Source of the DNA: a virus
IMG/VR virus record: IMGVR_UViG_3300022926_000094
Span: 1-27,313 of that record
Direction: 5' to 3' (one strand)
DNA length: 27,313 nt
In this document: one piece after another, positions 4,551 to 12,742 of the stretch
Layout of the letters: every line of letters starts with the position of its first letter
Position numbering within the stretch: position 1 is the first letter of the stretch
The notes under the pieces: generated by a model
The model's input: only the letters and a program-made list of their open reading frames with translations
Databases searched by the model: none
Told to the model about the DNA's origin: nothing
Translations under genes and position numbers: made by a program

Positions 4551-6691
4551 TGGCCTCTTATTATGGTTATAAACAAAAAGTTACTGATGACCAGTTAGTT
4601 AATCTAATTGAATCAGGAGTACAAAATTCTATTGGTGATTGGCTAAACTCTTCAGATTTAACATATGAACGACTCAAGTCTACATATGAATATGCTGGAG
4701 TTTCAGCGGGTCACTTAGCACCTCAAGGTGTATCTAGTATTGTAGATACATCTACTACCGAGACAGTAGAAGCGTATGCCGCTATTCTATCTGATTTATT
4801 TTTAAACAACCAACGTTTAGCTAGATTTGTACCTTACAATGATACTCCGGGTGCTTTTAAAACAGCCAAGGATGCTTCTTTACTAGTTAACTATTGTTTG
4901 TTTAAGCAGAACAGTGGATGGGAAATTCTTGAAGCATGGATGAAATGTGCATTGCTTTGGAAGAATGGTATTATCCGTTGGGATTATGTCGAAGACTATG
5001 AATATGTTTTCGAAGAGTATGAAAAAATTACTCAAACAAAATTAGACGAATTATTGTCTGAAGATAATATTGAAATTGTTGGTGAACTTAATTTTGAAAA
5101 TGAAATTTCCTTAGAAGGAAATACAGAGTTTGTCTATGTAGATGTACGTCTACGCCGTAAGGTAAACAAATCAAAAGTTAAGTTAGATCTTATTCCACCA
5201 GAAAACTTTCGTATTTCTCGTGATGCTACTGCTATTGATCATGCAGAATTTGTAGGCATCCAAACTTCGTTTACTCGAAGTGAAGTACGTAAGATGTGGC
5301 CAGAAATGTCTGAGAATCTTTCAGAAGATGACTGGAATGAGATTGGTACTAATCAGTATTGGAGTGGTAACACACGTTATAGTGAAGATGTTGCTGCTCG
5401 AAAGCTTGTTACAGGTCAAGAGTATTGGCAGGGTTCTGCCTCTCATGACGTGACACCACTTGAGGCGAACCGTGAAGTTACGGTAACCGAGTGTTGGATG
5501 AAAGTCGATAGAGACGGGGATGGTATTGCTGAGCTGAAGCGATTTATTCTAGCAGGAACTCATATCCTGTTAGAAGAAGATGTTGATATGATACCGCTTG
5601 CTTCATTGTCTCCCATCAATATTCCGTTCGAGTTTTACGGCTTATCCATCGCTGACTTTACGCGTTCGTCCACCCTAGCCTCTACTGCAATTCTGCGGGG
5701 ATTTGTTGAGAATACTTATTTAACTAACTATTCTCCAAAGCTTGCAGATCCAAATGTAGTAGACTTTAGTGCGCTTCAAAATATGAAGCCTAAGCAGATT
5801 ATCCCTACTAATGGTAATCCTGCTGCTGCTGTATCAGCTATGGTCCCAGAGGCTATTAGTCAAAGTACAGTTCCTTTGTTACAACACTTACAAATAATTA
5901 AAGAACAAGCTACAGGTATGTCTAAGGCTGCTCAAGGTCTTAACGATACGTTATATGTTTCTGGTAATTCAGAACAGAAGTTAGCGGCTGTACAGTCGGC
6001 TTCACAAAAGCGTATTCAACAGATTGCCCGTAGATTTGCTGAGACTGGATTTAAACGTCTATGTCTTGGTATTTATCAAACGATGCGTAAGTGTATGACT
6101 CAAAGAGTAAGTTGTAATGTTGCAGGTAAGTTTGCAGATATTAATCCGTCAGATTTACCCTATCATCTTGAATGTGAAATCTTTGTAGATATCGGTGAAA
6201 ACTCTAATCTTAATAAGATTCAAAAACTTAAATCAGTTGGTATGGAAGTAATTCCAGGTTTACAACAGCAGGGCGCAGGTATGCTAGTCAAGCCTGAAAG
6301 TGCTGCTGTAGTTGCTAATCACTTGGTAGAAGCTATGGGTCTTGACTCAAATGATTTCTTCCAAGATTATACTACTGATGAGTTTAAACAAAAAGCTGCT
6401 GAAGAAATGCAAAAGAAAGCTCAAGAAGCTGAACAAGCTAAACAACTTGAACTTGCTAAAGCACAAGCAGATGTACAACTACAGCAAGCAAATGTTGGCT
6501 ACACTCAAGCACAAGCTAAAAATACGATGGATGATAACAGTAGACAAATGGCTATTGCTATTGACCGACATTATCAAGAATGGGCTGATATGGCTATTAA
6601 AGCGGTTAAGGAAGGAGCAGAAATTCCACCTCATCCAGACTTCAATGAAGTTATAGCTATGACAGAACAGATTATGAATCAAGGACAATAA
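4550..6691 (+). CDS. Portal protein (P22/SU10-like)
   Basis: This is the head-to-tail connector that forms the dodecameric ring at the packaging vertex through which terminase pumps DNA. It is 713 aa, in the range of P22-type portals. Diagnostic features are the DRDGDGIAEL segment (residues 321-330; acidic spacing D320, D322, D324, E328), followed by LSPINIPFEFYGLSIADF and a long helical stretch through TGMSKAAQGL and NSEQKLAAVQSASQKRIQQIARRF, typical of the P22-like portal wing and stem. Residues about 605-665 are a Gln/Ala/Lys coiled coil, consistent with a C-terminal barrel. The start is GTG at 4550, nine bases after AAGGAGG and overlapping the upstream stop. The stop overlaps the next ATG (TAATG). 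Confidence 0.88.
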   Translation: MASYYGYKQKVTDDQLVNLIESGVQNSIGDWLNSSDLTYERLKSTYEYAGVSAGHLAPQGVSSIVDTSTTETVEAYAAILSDLFLNNQRLARFVPYNDTPGAFKTAKDASLLVNYCLFKQNSGWEILEAWMKCALLWKNGIIRWDYVEDYEYVFEEYEKITQTKLDELLSEDNIEIVGELNFENEISLEGNTEFVYVDVRLRRKVNKSKVKLDLIPPENFRISRDATAIDHAEFVGIQTSFTRSEVRKMWPEMSENLSEDDWNEIGTNQYWSGNTRYSEDVAARKLVTGQEYWQGSASHDVTPLEANREVTVTECWMKVDRDGDGIAELKRFILAGTHILLEEDVDMIPLASLSPINIPFEFYGLSIADFTRSSTLASTAILRGFVENTYLTNYSPKLADPNVVDFSALQNMKPKQIIPTNGNPAAAVSAMVPEAISQSTVPLLQHLQIIKEQATGMSKAAQGLNDTLYVSGNSEQKLAAVQSASQKRIQQIARRFAETGFKRLCLGIYQTMRKCMTQRVSCNVAGKFADINPSDLPYHLECEIFVDIGENSNLNKIQKLKSVGMEVIPGLQQQGAGMLVKPESAAVVANHLVEAMGLDSNDFFQDYTTDEFKQKAAEEMQKKAQEAEQAKQLELAKAQADVQLQQANVGYTQAQAKNTMDDNSRQMAIAIDRHYQEWADMAIKAVKEGAEIPPHPDFNEVIAMTEQIMNQGQ

Positions 6692-6996
6692 TGGAAAAAT
6701 ACCGAAAGGCAGGCGAGAAGAGTCTGGGTAATAAAGTTCATCCCGATATGATTGCAAAAGAAGCTCTTGTTAAATCAGAGTTTGCCTCTAGAGAAAGGCA
6801 AGAGTTTTTTGACGATGCATATGGAGAACTACTAGTAACATATTTTATGCACTGGCTTAAAACTGATCCACATGAATCTAAGACTAGAGAATTTATTTAT
6901 AACTCAGCTTTAGCTTTAGGGGATGTACGGACTAAGTTAGTAGAATATGAAATGCTAGGTAAAAATATCAAGTTTATGGAGGACAACAATGCGTGA
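6691..6996 (+). CDS. Conserved-type hypothetical protein, 101 aa
   Basis: The product is a 101-aa soluble, predominantly helical protein. It has a basic N-terminus (MEKYRKAGEKSLGNKVHP), a central aromatic helix (FFDDAYGELLVTYFMHWLKTDP) and a second helical pair (TREFIYNSALALGDVRTKLVEYEML). It sits between portal and scaffold and is coupled to both neighbours: its ATG overlaps the portal stop, and its stop lies eight bases into the next gene. AAGGA precedes the start. This position suggests a head-assembly accessory role, but no family is recognised. Confidence 0.6.
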   Translation: MEKYRKAGEKSLGNKVHPDMIAKEALVKSEFASRERQEFFDDAYGELLVTYFMHWLKTDPHESKTREFIYNSALALGDVRTKLVEYEMLGKNIKFMEDNNA

Positions 6997-7225
6997 CATT
7001 GATTATAAAAAATTATCAGAAAATTTAGATACAATGATTAATCTCTTGGAATACGATGCAATGCGTAGTCCAGGAAAAGCAAAAGTAAATGCAGATACTT
7101 TAGTAAATTTATTTTCACTAAAGGATCGGTATGCTGAAGCAATTAAACCACCAGTACCTAAGGCGGCTCCTGTAGAAGAAGCACCTAAGAAGACTGTTGG
7201 TCGCCCAGCAAAATCAAATAACTGA
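6989..7225 (+). CDS. Small helical protein with basic C-terminus, 78 aa
   Basis: The product is a 78-aa protein with two amphipathic helices (YKKLSENLDTMINLLEYDAM and NADTLVNLFSLKDRYAEAI), a Pro/Ala/Glu-rich linker (about 50-67) and a terminal KKTVGRPAKSNN. The GRP core resembles an AT-hook, but one copy is weak evidence for DNA binding. The start at 6989 overlaps the preceding gene by eight bases and has GGAGG upstream. It lies between portal and scaffold; a head-morphogenesis helper is possible. Confidence 0.55.
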   Translation: MRDIDYKKLSENLDTMINLLEYDAMRSPGKAKVNADTLVNLFSLKDRYAEAIKPPVPKAAPVEEAPKKTVGRPAKSNN

Positions 7226-7237
7226 GGACAATAAATT

Positions 7238-8323
7238 ATGGCTACTGCAAACGAATCTCTACCCACGGATGACATTCCTGCTGAAGCAAACAATGGCCCA
7301 ACAGAACAAGAACTCTTGGATGCCGTTCTTCAACAATCACAATTTATTGAAGAATCGCTACCCGATGAAGAGATCCCTGAAGTTGGCCCGTCTGAATCAG
7401 ATGAAGAAGACCCAGAAGAATCTGATGAAGTCGTTAATGGAGATGAAGAAGAAGCTGAATACGAAGATGAAGAAACAGAAGATGAGGATGCTACGGCTAC
7501 CCAAGACGCTACTGTTTATGATTTAGAAGATTTAGACTTAGATGCACAGGTTATCGTCAAAATTGACGGGGAAGAAGTACCTGTATCTTTTAGTGATCTT
7601 ATTAAAGGTTACTCTACTGAAAAATCTCTTTCTAACAAGGGTCGTGAGTTAGGTGAAGCACGTAAGGAACTAGAAGCAGAACGAGAAACACAATTAGCTG
7701 AGATTAATAAAATTGGTCAAGCTAGTGCAGCAGTTCTACTTTCTGAAGAACAACAATTCGCTAAACAGTATCATGATATCGAGACTAAAATTCAAGAAGC
7801 TCGTAATAATGGTGATACATACGAATTGTCTGAACTTAAAGATCAGCGTGAACAAGCTCAATCTAATTATTGGAATGCACGTAAGAAACGTGAAGGTATT
7901 ATTTCTCAAATGGAAGAGCAACAGGGTGCTGTTTATGAACAACAGTGGAATGAAGCTTTAGAATTTTTTAATACCAGTATTAACGATTATGTACCAGGAT
8001 TTAACGAAGAAGTAGCTGGAGAGATTCGTCAGTTTGCACTAGACGAAGGAATTCCAGAAGAGTTTATTGACACAGTTGTCGATCCTGTTATGGTTAAATT
8101 TGTTAATGATTATCGTATTCTTAAACAAGGTTTAAGCAAAGGACAAGCAAAACGCAAGTCTACGCCTGCTAAACAAATTCCAGTAAAGAAAGAAAAGAGT
8201 TCTGTTAAAAAGAAAGCTGATCAAGACGCTATGATTAAGGCAAGAGCATTTAAAGAAGATGCAAATTCTGATGATCAAATGGCGTTCCTTAAACAACTTG
8301 CTTCCCGATCTTTAGGTAATTAA
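7238..8323 (+). CDS. Scaffolding protein (capsid assembly)
   Basis: The product is a 361-aa protein directly before the capsid gene, the standard place for a scaffold. The N-terminal 90 residues are extremely acidic (Asp/Glu runs around 47-90). Then comes a short folded segment (VYDLEDLDLDAQVIVKIDGE, then VPVSFSDLIKGYSTE), a long helical region at about 140-230 rich in Glu, Gln and Lys, and a basic C-terminal tail (KRKSTPAKQIPVKKEKSSVKKK at about 305-325). Acidic plus coiled-coil plus basic tail matches scaffolds that bind capsid protein through the C-terminus. GAGGA precedes the ATG. No protease motif is seen, so it is probably not a protease fusion. Confidence 0.8.
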   Translation: MATANESLPTDDIPAEANNGPTEQELLDAVLQQSQFIEESLPDEEIPEVGPSESDEEDPEESDEVVNGDEEEAEYEDEETEDEDATATQDATVYDLEDLDLDAQVIVKIDGEEVPVSFSDLIKGYSTEKSLSNKGRELGEARKELEAERETQLAEINKIGQASAAVLLSEEQQFAKQYHDIETKIQEARNNGDTYELSELKDQREQAQSNYWNARKKREGIISQMEEQQGAVYEQQWNEALEFFNTSINDYVPGFNEEVAGEIRQFALDEGIPEEFIDTVVDPVMVKFVNDYRILKQGLSKGQAKRKSTPAKQIPVKKEKSSVKKKADQDAMIKARAFKEDANSDDQMAFLKQLASRSLGN

Positions 8324-8353
8324 TAATATTTCTTATATCGGAGAATAATAAAA

Positions 8354-9466
8354 ATGGCAATTGTTGCAGGTCGTGGTGTATCCACAGGTCGCGCTCAGGC
8401 GGACGTAACATCAGGTCGTAATAACGCAGACGTATCTCAGCGTGAAGACTTGGCAAACTTCATCACGATGATTACTCGTGAAGAAACACCTTTCACAGCC
8501 TCTATTGGCAAAACTAAAGCTACAGCTATCTACCATGAATGGCAAACAGATGAGCTTGCTGCTCCAGGAAACTCTCGCCTTGCAGAAGGTACAGATTTCG
8601 ATTCAGCAAGTGTAACTGTTGGTCCTCATCGTACTCGTCTGGGTAACTACACTCAGATTAACGGTAAGCAACTTGCAGTCTCTGGCACTCGTCGTGCAGT
8701 AGATCAAGCAGGTGTTGCTGACGAATATGCGTATCAGCTCAAAAAGCGTGGTACTGAACTTCGTCGTGATGTTGAGTTTGATGTTGTACATGGTTACAAT
8801 GCTGCTTCTGCTTCTGGTACTCGTACTATGGGTGGTTATCAAGCGTTTATTAACGCTGCAGACACTGTTAACTACGTAGGTCAATTTGAAGCACCTTCAG
8901 CCGGTACTACAGGTGCTGGTACAGATAACGCAGGTTCTGCAGTTCCTCGTTCATCTATCAATGGTTCAACAACAGCTCCTACTCGTGCTGCTCTTGCGCT
9001 GTCAGATATCGATGCTGTTATGCAGAAGATCTATGAAGAAGGTGGTAAGGCAACACGTATTATGTTGTCACCAAAACTTCGTCGTGACTTCTCTGACTTG
9101 ATTCAAGCAGAGTCTAACGTTCGTCGTAACGTAGATGAGTCTGGAAAGCTTCGTCAGTCTGTTGATGTTTACATGTCAGACTTTGGTGATCTCATGGTTC
9201 TTCCTAACTACATCATGGGTCTTTCAAATAATGTTGCATTTACTGGTGACGACAATGTTGCTCACTCAGGTGCTGGTGTAACAGACGTAGCTGACTTTGC
9301 TGCATTGATCTATGATCCAATGTGGTTCAACATCGCTACTCTTCGTCCACTTACAGAAGTAGACGTAGGACAAAAAGGTGATTCAACTGTCGGTATGATG
9401 ATTGAAGAAACTACTCTAGAAGTACGTAACCCTAAGGGTTGTGGTGCTATCTACGGCCTATCATAA
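8354..9466 (+). CDS. Major capsid protein (HK97 fold, SU10/DUF5309 type)
   Basis: This is the main head protein, 370 aa. The N-terminal block (FITMITREETPFTASIGKTK, residues 36-55), the region around HEWQTDELAAPG (61-72), the long central helix and the C-terminal block DFGDLMVLPNYIM (276-288) followed by AALIYDPMWFNIATLRPL match the SU10-like capsid family formerly called DUF5309. Residues about 178-210 form a Gly/Ser/Thr-rich insertion, probably a surface loop. Codon use differs from the neighbours: Arg is almost always CGT, and Asn AAC and Phe TTC are frequent, as expected for the most expressed gene. CGGAGA precedes the ATG. A strong terminator follows. Confidence 0.88.
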   Translation: MAIVAGRGVSTGRAQADVTSGRNNADVSQREDLANFITMITREETPFTASIGKTKATAIYHEWQTDELAAPGNSRLAEGTDFDSASVTVGPHRTRLGNYTQINGKQLAVSGTRRAVDQAGVADEYAYQLKKRGTELRRDVEFDVVHGYNAASASGTRTMGGYQAFINAADTVNYVGQFEAPSAGTTGAGTDNAGSAVPRSSINGSTTAPTRAALALSDIDAVMQKIYEEGGKATRIMLSPKLRRDFSDLIQAESNVRRNVDESGKLRQSVDVYMSDFGDLMVLPNYIMGLSNNVAFTGDDNVAHSGAGVTDVADFAALIYDPMWFNIATLRPLTEVDVGQKGDSTVGMMIEETTLEVRNPKGCGAIYGLS

Positions 9467-9474
9467 GGCATAAT

Positions 9475-9505
9475 GGAGGGGGTGTAAAAGCCCCCTTCTT
9501 TTATT
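9475..9505 (+). terminator. Rho-independent terminator after capsid gene
   Basis: An 8-bp stem GGAGGGGG (9475-9482) with CCCCCTTC (9491-9498), including one G-U pair, encloses the 8-base loop TGTAAAAG and is followed by TTTTATTATTA. It begins eight bases after the capsid stop codon. It should reduce readthrough into the neck and tail genes, giving a high capsid-to-tail transcript ratio. Confidence 0.85.
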
Positions 9506-9532
9506 ATTAAATTATTTGGGAGTAATAATTTT

Positions 9533-9733
9533 ATGTTAGTAATTAAAAGTAATTCTACAGGTGTAATTTACCCTGCAGATAATTGTTCATGGAAAGAAGC
9601 TGCTTCAGGCTCTGGCTATGGTTATACAATTAACACAGCAAATTTTTATGGTACAGGAGCAGCAGTAACTATTGCAAACCCTGTATTAGGTTTTATTGGC
9701 AAGTCAGGTCGATTTGTTAAGGTTTCAGATTAA
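9533..9733 (+). CDS. Hypothetical small protein, 66 aa
   Basis: The product is a 66-aa, Gly/Ala/Tyr-rich protein that looks all-beta (LVIKSNSTGVIYPADNCSW, then YGYTINTANFYGTGAAVTIA and a basic GKSGRFVKVSD end). It has no membrane segment. GGGAG lies about ten bases before the ATG. It is the first gene after the capsid terminator and stands where head-decoration or head-completion proteins are often found; that assignment is positional only. Confidence 0.5.
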   Translation: MLVIKSNSTGVIYPADNCSWKEAASGSGYGYTINTANFYGTGAAVTIANPVLGFIGKSGRFVKVSD

Positions 9734-9741
9734 GGATTGAA

Positions 9742-10074
9742 ATGGCTAAGTGGAACGTAGGGGATAAGATGAATCCCGGATCACTACAAGGTACTTTTGA
9801 ATATGAATCAGGTTCAGCTACAGGCGAATCTGTTTGGAAAGTTCAACAAGATGAAAAACCTTTTATTGAACAAGCTAAACGTGATAGAGATTTAGGTAAT
9901 AACTCTAAAGCAGGTTACAAAAAGTTTGCTACAATTCCAGATATTGTAGCCATTGATATTCTTAATAAATATGGTATTGATATTCACGATCCTGCTACAA
10001 TGCAAGATCAAACTAAAATGAATAAATTTAAACAAATTATTAAAAGTGAATATAAATATCTATTATCTTATTAA
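9742..10074 (+). CDS. Conserved phage protein, 110 aa, unknown role
   Basis: The product is a 110-aa soluble protein. The central motif KVQQDEKPFIEQAKRDRD, then NNSKAGYKKFATIPDIVAID and YGIDIHDP, recalls a protein I have seen in several marine phage structural clusters, of unknown function. It is strongly charged and helical in the second half. AAGGATTG precedes the ATG. It lies between the capsid and the adaptor, so it may act in head completion or be a small virion protein. Confidence 0.6.
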   Translation: MAKWNVGDKMNPGSLQGTFEYESGSATGESVWKVQQDEKPFIEQAKRDRDLGNNSKAGYKKFATIPDIVAIDILNKYGIDIHDPATMQDQTKMNKFKQIIKSEYKYLLSY

Positions 10075-10083
10075 GAGGCTTAT

Positions 10084-11040
10084 ATGCGAACTTATAATGA
10101 AATGATTAATTTAGTTCGGAATTGGGCTAATAGAGATAAAGAAGTAATTAAAGATGCTATTATCGGAGACTGTTTAAATTATGCAGCAGATAAAGCTTAT
10201 CGGAAATTACGTGTACCTCCGTTAGAACAAATTGTTACATATAGTTCTTCAGACTTACTTGCCAATACTAGTGATGCTAATAATGGTACTAGCACTATAA
10301 CAAAGTTAGAAATCCCAAGTAATTTGATTGAGTTTATTCAAATTAGAGCATTAGACTCTGATGGAAAAACTACAAGGGTCTTTAATGAAAAAGCAGATAT
10401 TAGAACATTTTATGATCAATTTTCAGAAAAATATAGTTCAATAGCTTATTGGTCTAGGCAAGGTAATAATATTTTATTATCCCCTGGATTTCAAAATGGA
10501 TATGTTGGAAGTCAAGAAGATTCTATAGAGTTATATTTTTATGGAAGGCTTTTTGCTTTAGACGCAAGATATGAAGTAACTGCTGTTAACGCAAATATTA
10601 GTGAAAGTTATATTTCTGAAGTAACTGTTAATAACCCAATTCCTACAAATTTAAGAACAGGTCAACAAGTTGAATCTGCTAGTTTGAAAAAAGCAGTTTA
10701 TACTTTAGACTCTAATAGCTCTGTTGTTTCAACAACATATTATGAATCAACAGTAGATGATGCAGATATTACTGCTGCCCCTTCTGGTCAAACCAGAACT
10801 ATTACTACTAATACATATTATGGTGTAGAAGTAGATAACTGGTTAAGAGATCAAAACGAAAGAATTATTTTGAATGGAGCTTTAGCAGAAACATTTATTT
10901 ATTTAAATGAACCTGAAACTGCTCAACAATATGCAAATATTTTTGTATCTGAAATTCAAGAAATGAACCAAGAAGAAACTAAACGTAAATCTTCTGGAGG
11001 AAATGTTCAATTTAATTTCAATGGTAATGGTTTAATTTAA
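10084..11040 (+). CDS. Head-tail adaptor protein (SU10/P22 gp4-like)
   Basis: The product is a 318-aa protein placed where the ring that extends the portal is encoded. The N-terminal helices (NEMINLVRNWANRDKEVIKD, then CLNYAADKAYRKLRVP) and the C-terminal helical pair (NWLRDQNERIILNGALAETF, then YLNEPETAQQYANIFVSEIQEM; about 255-300) fit the helical-bundle adaptor family of SU10-like podoviruses. Between them lies a beta-rich domain with a Ser/Thr-rich section at about 160-245, larger than in the smallest adaptors. It joins the portal below and the nozzle protein (21736-25233) above. AAGAGG lies upstream of the ATG. Confidence 0.65.
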   Translation: MRTYNEMINLVRNWANRDKEVIKDAIIGDCLNYAADKAYRKLRVPPLEQIVTYSSSDLLANTSDANNGTSTITKLEIPSNLIEFIQIRALDSDGKTTRVFNEKADIRTFYDQFSEKYSSIAYWSRQGNNILLSPGFQNGYVGSQEDSIELYFYGRLFALDARYEVTAVNANISESYISEVTVNNPIPTNLRTGQQVESASLKKAVYTLDSNSSVVSTTYYESTVDDADITAAPSGQTRTITTNTYYGVEVDNWLRDQNERIILNGALAETFIYLNEPETAQQYANIFVSEIQEMNQEETKRKSSGGNVQFNFNGNGLI

Positions 11041-11052
11041 GGAGAAAGAGCT

Positions 11053-11484
11053 ATGACACAAGCTACTGTATCTGGAGGAAGAACTCCGGGTAGCTCTTTT
11101 TCAGGAACAACCAGTAGTAACCTAATAACTACAGAAAATTTAAATGCTATTTCTTCAGCTTCAAATCAAGTAACTATTACAGGTAATGGTACAGCAGGAA
11201 GTTCTTTTGCTAATACAGCTAATATAAGAGCTTCTTCAGATATTGATAAAACATTAGAAGAAATATCAAATCAAAAAGTAGCAGTAGAAGAACTATATGA
11301 TGATACTGTTATCGCAAAAAATGAAGCTGTTGCAGCTAAAAACACAGCACAAAATTTATTATCAGGTTTAACAGATATCCCTTTTAATTTAGGAAACGCA
11401 ACTGCAGGTGACTTGTTGTATTATAATGGAACAAGCATTTCCCCTTTAGAACAAATTGAAGTTACAGATGGAGGTAACTTTTAA
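11053..11484 (+). CDS. Short fibre-associated protein, 143 aa
   Basis: The N-terminal half is Ser/Thr/Gly/Asn-rich with repeated motifs (SGGRTPGSSFSGT and TGNGTAGSSFANT). Residues about 65-110 form a trimer-like coiled coil (DKTLEEISNQKVAVEELYDD, then KNEAVAAKNTAQNLLSGL). The C-terminus (ATAGDLLYYNGTSISPLEQI, ending VTDGGNF) is similar in style to the end of the next gene (IDGGTF). This suggests a fibre tip, hinge or adaptor subunit. AAGGAG precedes the start, and the stop overlaps the next ATG, so the two are coupled. Confidence 0.55.
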   Translation: MTQATVSGGRTPGSSFSGTTSSNLITTENLNAISSASNQVTITGNGTAGSSFANTANIRASSDIDKTLEEISNQKVAVEELYDDTVIAKNEAVAAKNTAQNLLSGLTDIPFNLGNATAGDLLYYNGTSISPLEQIEVTDGGNF

Positions 11485-12731
11485 TGGCTAATACGCTAAG
11501 AATAAAAAGACGAGCCGCCTCCGGTAATGCAGGTGCGCCCTCTACCTTAAAAAATGCTGAGTTAGCATATAACGAAAACGATAATATTCTTTATTACGGT
11601 TTTGGTGACACTGGTGATGGCACTGCTACTAGTATTAAAAATATTGGTGGTGAAGGTCATTATGCAACATTATCAACAAACCAAACAATTAGTGGTAATA
11701 AAACTTTTACAGGAACTGTAAATCTTTCCGGAGCTACACTTTCTGGTGATACTACATTTAGTAATAACCTTACAGTTACAGGTGATTTAACAGTAGAGGG
11801 AACAACAACCACTGTTAATAGCACAACAGTTTCTGTTGATGATAAAAATATTGAGTTAGGTTCTACTGCTTCCCCTTCGGATGCTGCAGCAGATGGCGGT
11901 GGTATTACTCTTAAAGGTACTACAGATAAAACCTTTAATTGGGTAGATGCAACTAATAGCTGGACATCTAGTGAAGATTTAGATCTTTCAACAGGTAAGC
12001 ATTTTAGTATTGATGGAACTACTGTCCTTGATGCTACTACTTTAGGGACAGGGATTACTAGTTCCTCTTTAACTTCTGTAGGAACAATTACAACAGGAAC
12101 TTGGTCTGCTACAGATATTGCTATTGCCCATGGTGGTACAGGTTCTTCTACTGCTGCAGGAGCTAGAACTAATTTAGGTTTAGGTACTCTTGCTACACTT
12201 AATTCTGTTGGGGCTGCTCAAATTACAGATAATTCTGTTGGGGCTGCTGAGTTAAATGTTTCTGGTAATGGAAGCAATACTCAGTTTTTACGTTCTGATG
12301 GTGATGGATCTTTCTCATGGGTTGTTCCAACTGACACTCAACCTAATAATGCTACTATTACTATTAGTGCAGGAACAGGTCTATCAGGTGGAGCTAATTT
12401 TACAACAAACCAATCCAGTAATGAAACTATTAATTTAGCATTAGATTTTTCTGAATTAACAGATATGACTGGAGATATTTCTGGTTCAACTGAATTTATA
12501 TTACAAAATGGATCAGTAGAATCTAGAAAAGCAGCTTCAGAAATTAAAATTAGTAACTTTAATAATGATGCTGGATATTTAACAAGTGTTAGTACTGGAA
12601 ATATTGTTAACGGTACTATAACAGAAGCTGATCTTAACATTACAAATACTCCTACAGCAGGAGCTATTCTTACATCTAACGGTAGTACTCAATTTACTTG
12701 GGTAGCAGAAATTGATGGTGGAACCTTCTAA
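11484..12731 (+). CDS. Tail fibre / receptor-binding protein with Mtd-type N-terminus
   Basis: The product is 415 aa. Residues 1-55 (MANTLRIKRRAASG, then LKNAELAYNENDNILYYGFG) match the tail-attachment domain of the major tropism determinant (Mtd) type. The shaft has short repeats: SGNKTFTGTVNLSG, GDLTVEGTTTTVNSTTVSVD, then IAHGGTGSSTAAGARTNLGL at about 213-233, all common in phage fibres, plus a duplicated SVGAAQITDN/SVGAAELNVS. The C-terminus NTPTAGAILTSNGSTQFTWV ends GGTF. It is probably a trimeric fibre or a connector to which longer fibres attach. A GGAGGT site in the upstream gene drives its ATG. Confidence 0.75.
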   Translation: MANTLRIKRRAASGNAGAPSTLKNAELAYNENDNILYYGFGDTGDGTATSIKNIGGEGHYATLSTNQTISGNKTFTGTVNLSGATLSGDTTFSNNLTVTGDLTVEGTTTTVNSTTVSVDDKNIELGSTASPSDAAADGGGITLKGTTDKTFNWVDATNSWTSSEDLDLSTGKHFSIDGTTVLDATTLGTGITSSSLTSVGTITTGTWSATDIAIAHGGTGSSTAAGARTNLGLGTLATLNSVGAAQITDNSVGAAELNVSGNGSNTQFLRSDGDGSFSWVVPTDTQPNNATITISAGTGLSGGANFTTNQSSNETINLALDFSELTDMTGDISGSTEFILQNGSVESRKAASEIKISNFNNDAGYLTSVSTGNIVNGTITEADLNITNTPTAGAILTSNGSTQFTWVAEIDGGTF

Positions 12732-12742
12732 GGAGATTAATT

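Noticed and set aside
5507-5539. EF-hand-like DRDGDGIAEL in the portal as a novel calcium site
   Set aside because: This acidic segment is a usual feature of P22-like portals, so it supports the family call rather than being unusual.
7197-7526. 109-aa Lys/Met-rich frame
   Set aside because: It is a shifted reading of the acidic scaffold N-terminus; the GAA/GAT repeats become AAG/ATG codons. No programmed frameshift signal is evident.
12338-12640. Minus-strand 100-aa frame in the fibre gene
   Set aside because: It is antisense to a well-supported fibre gene and arises from its repetitive Ser/Thr codons.
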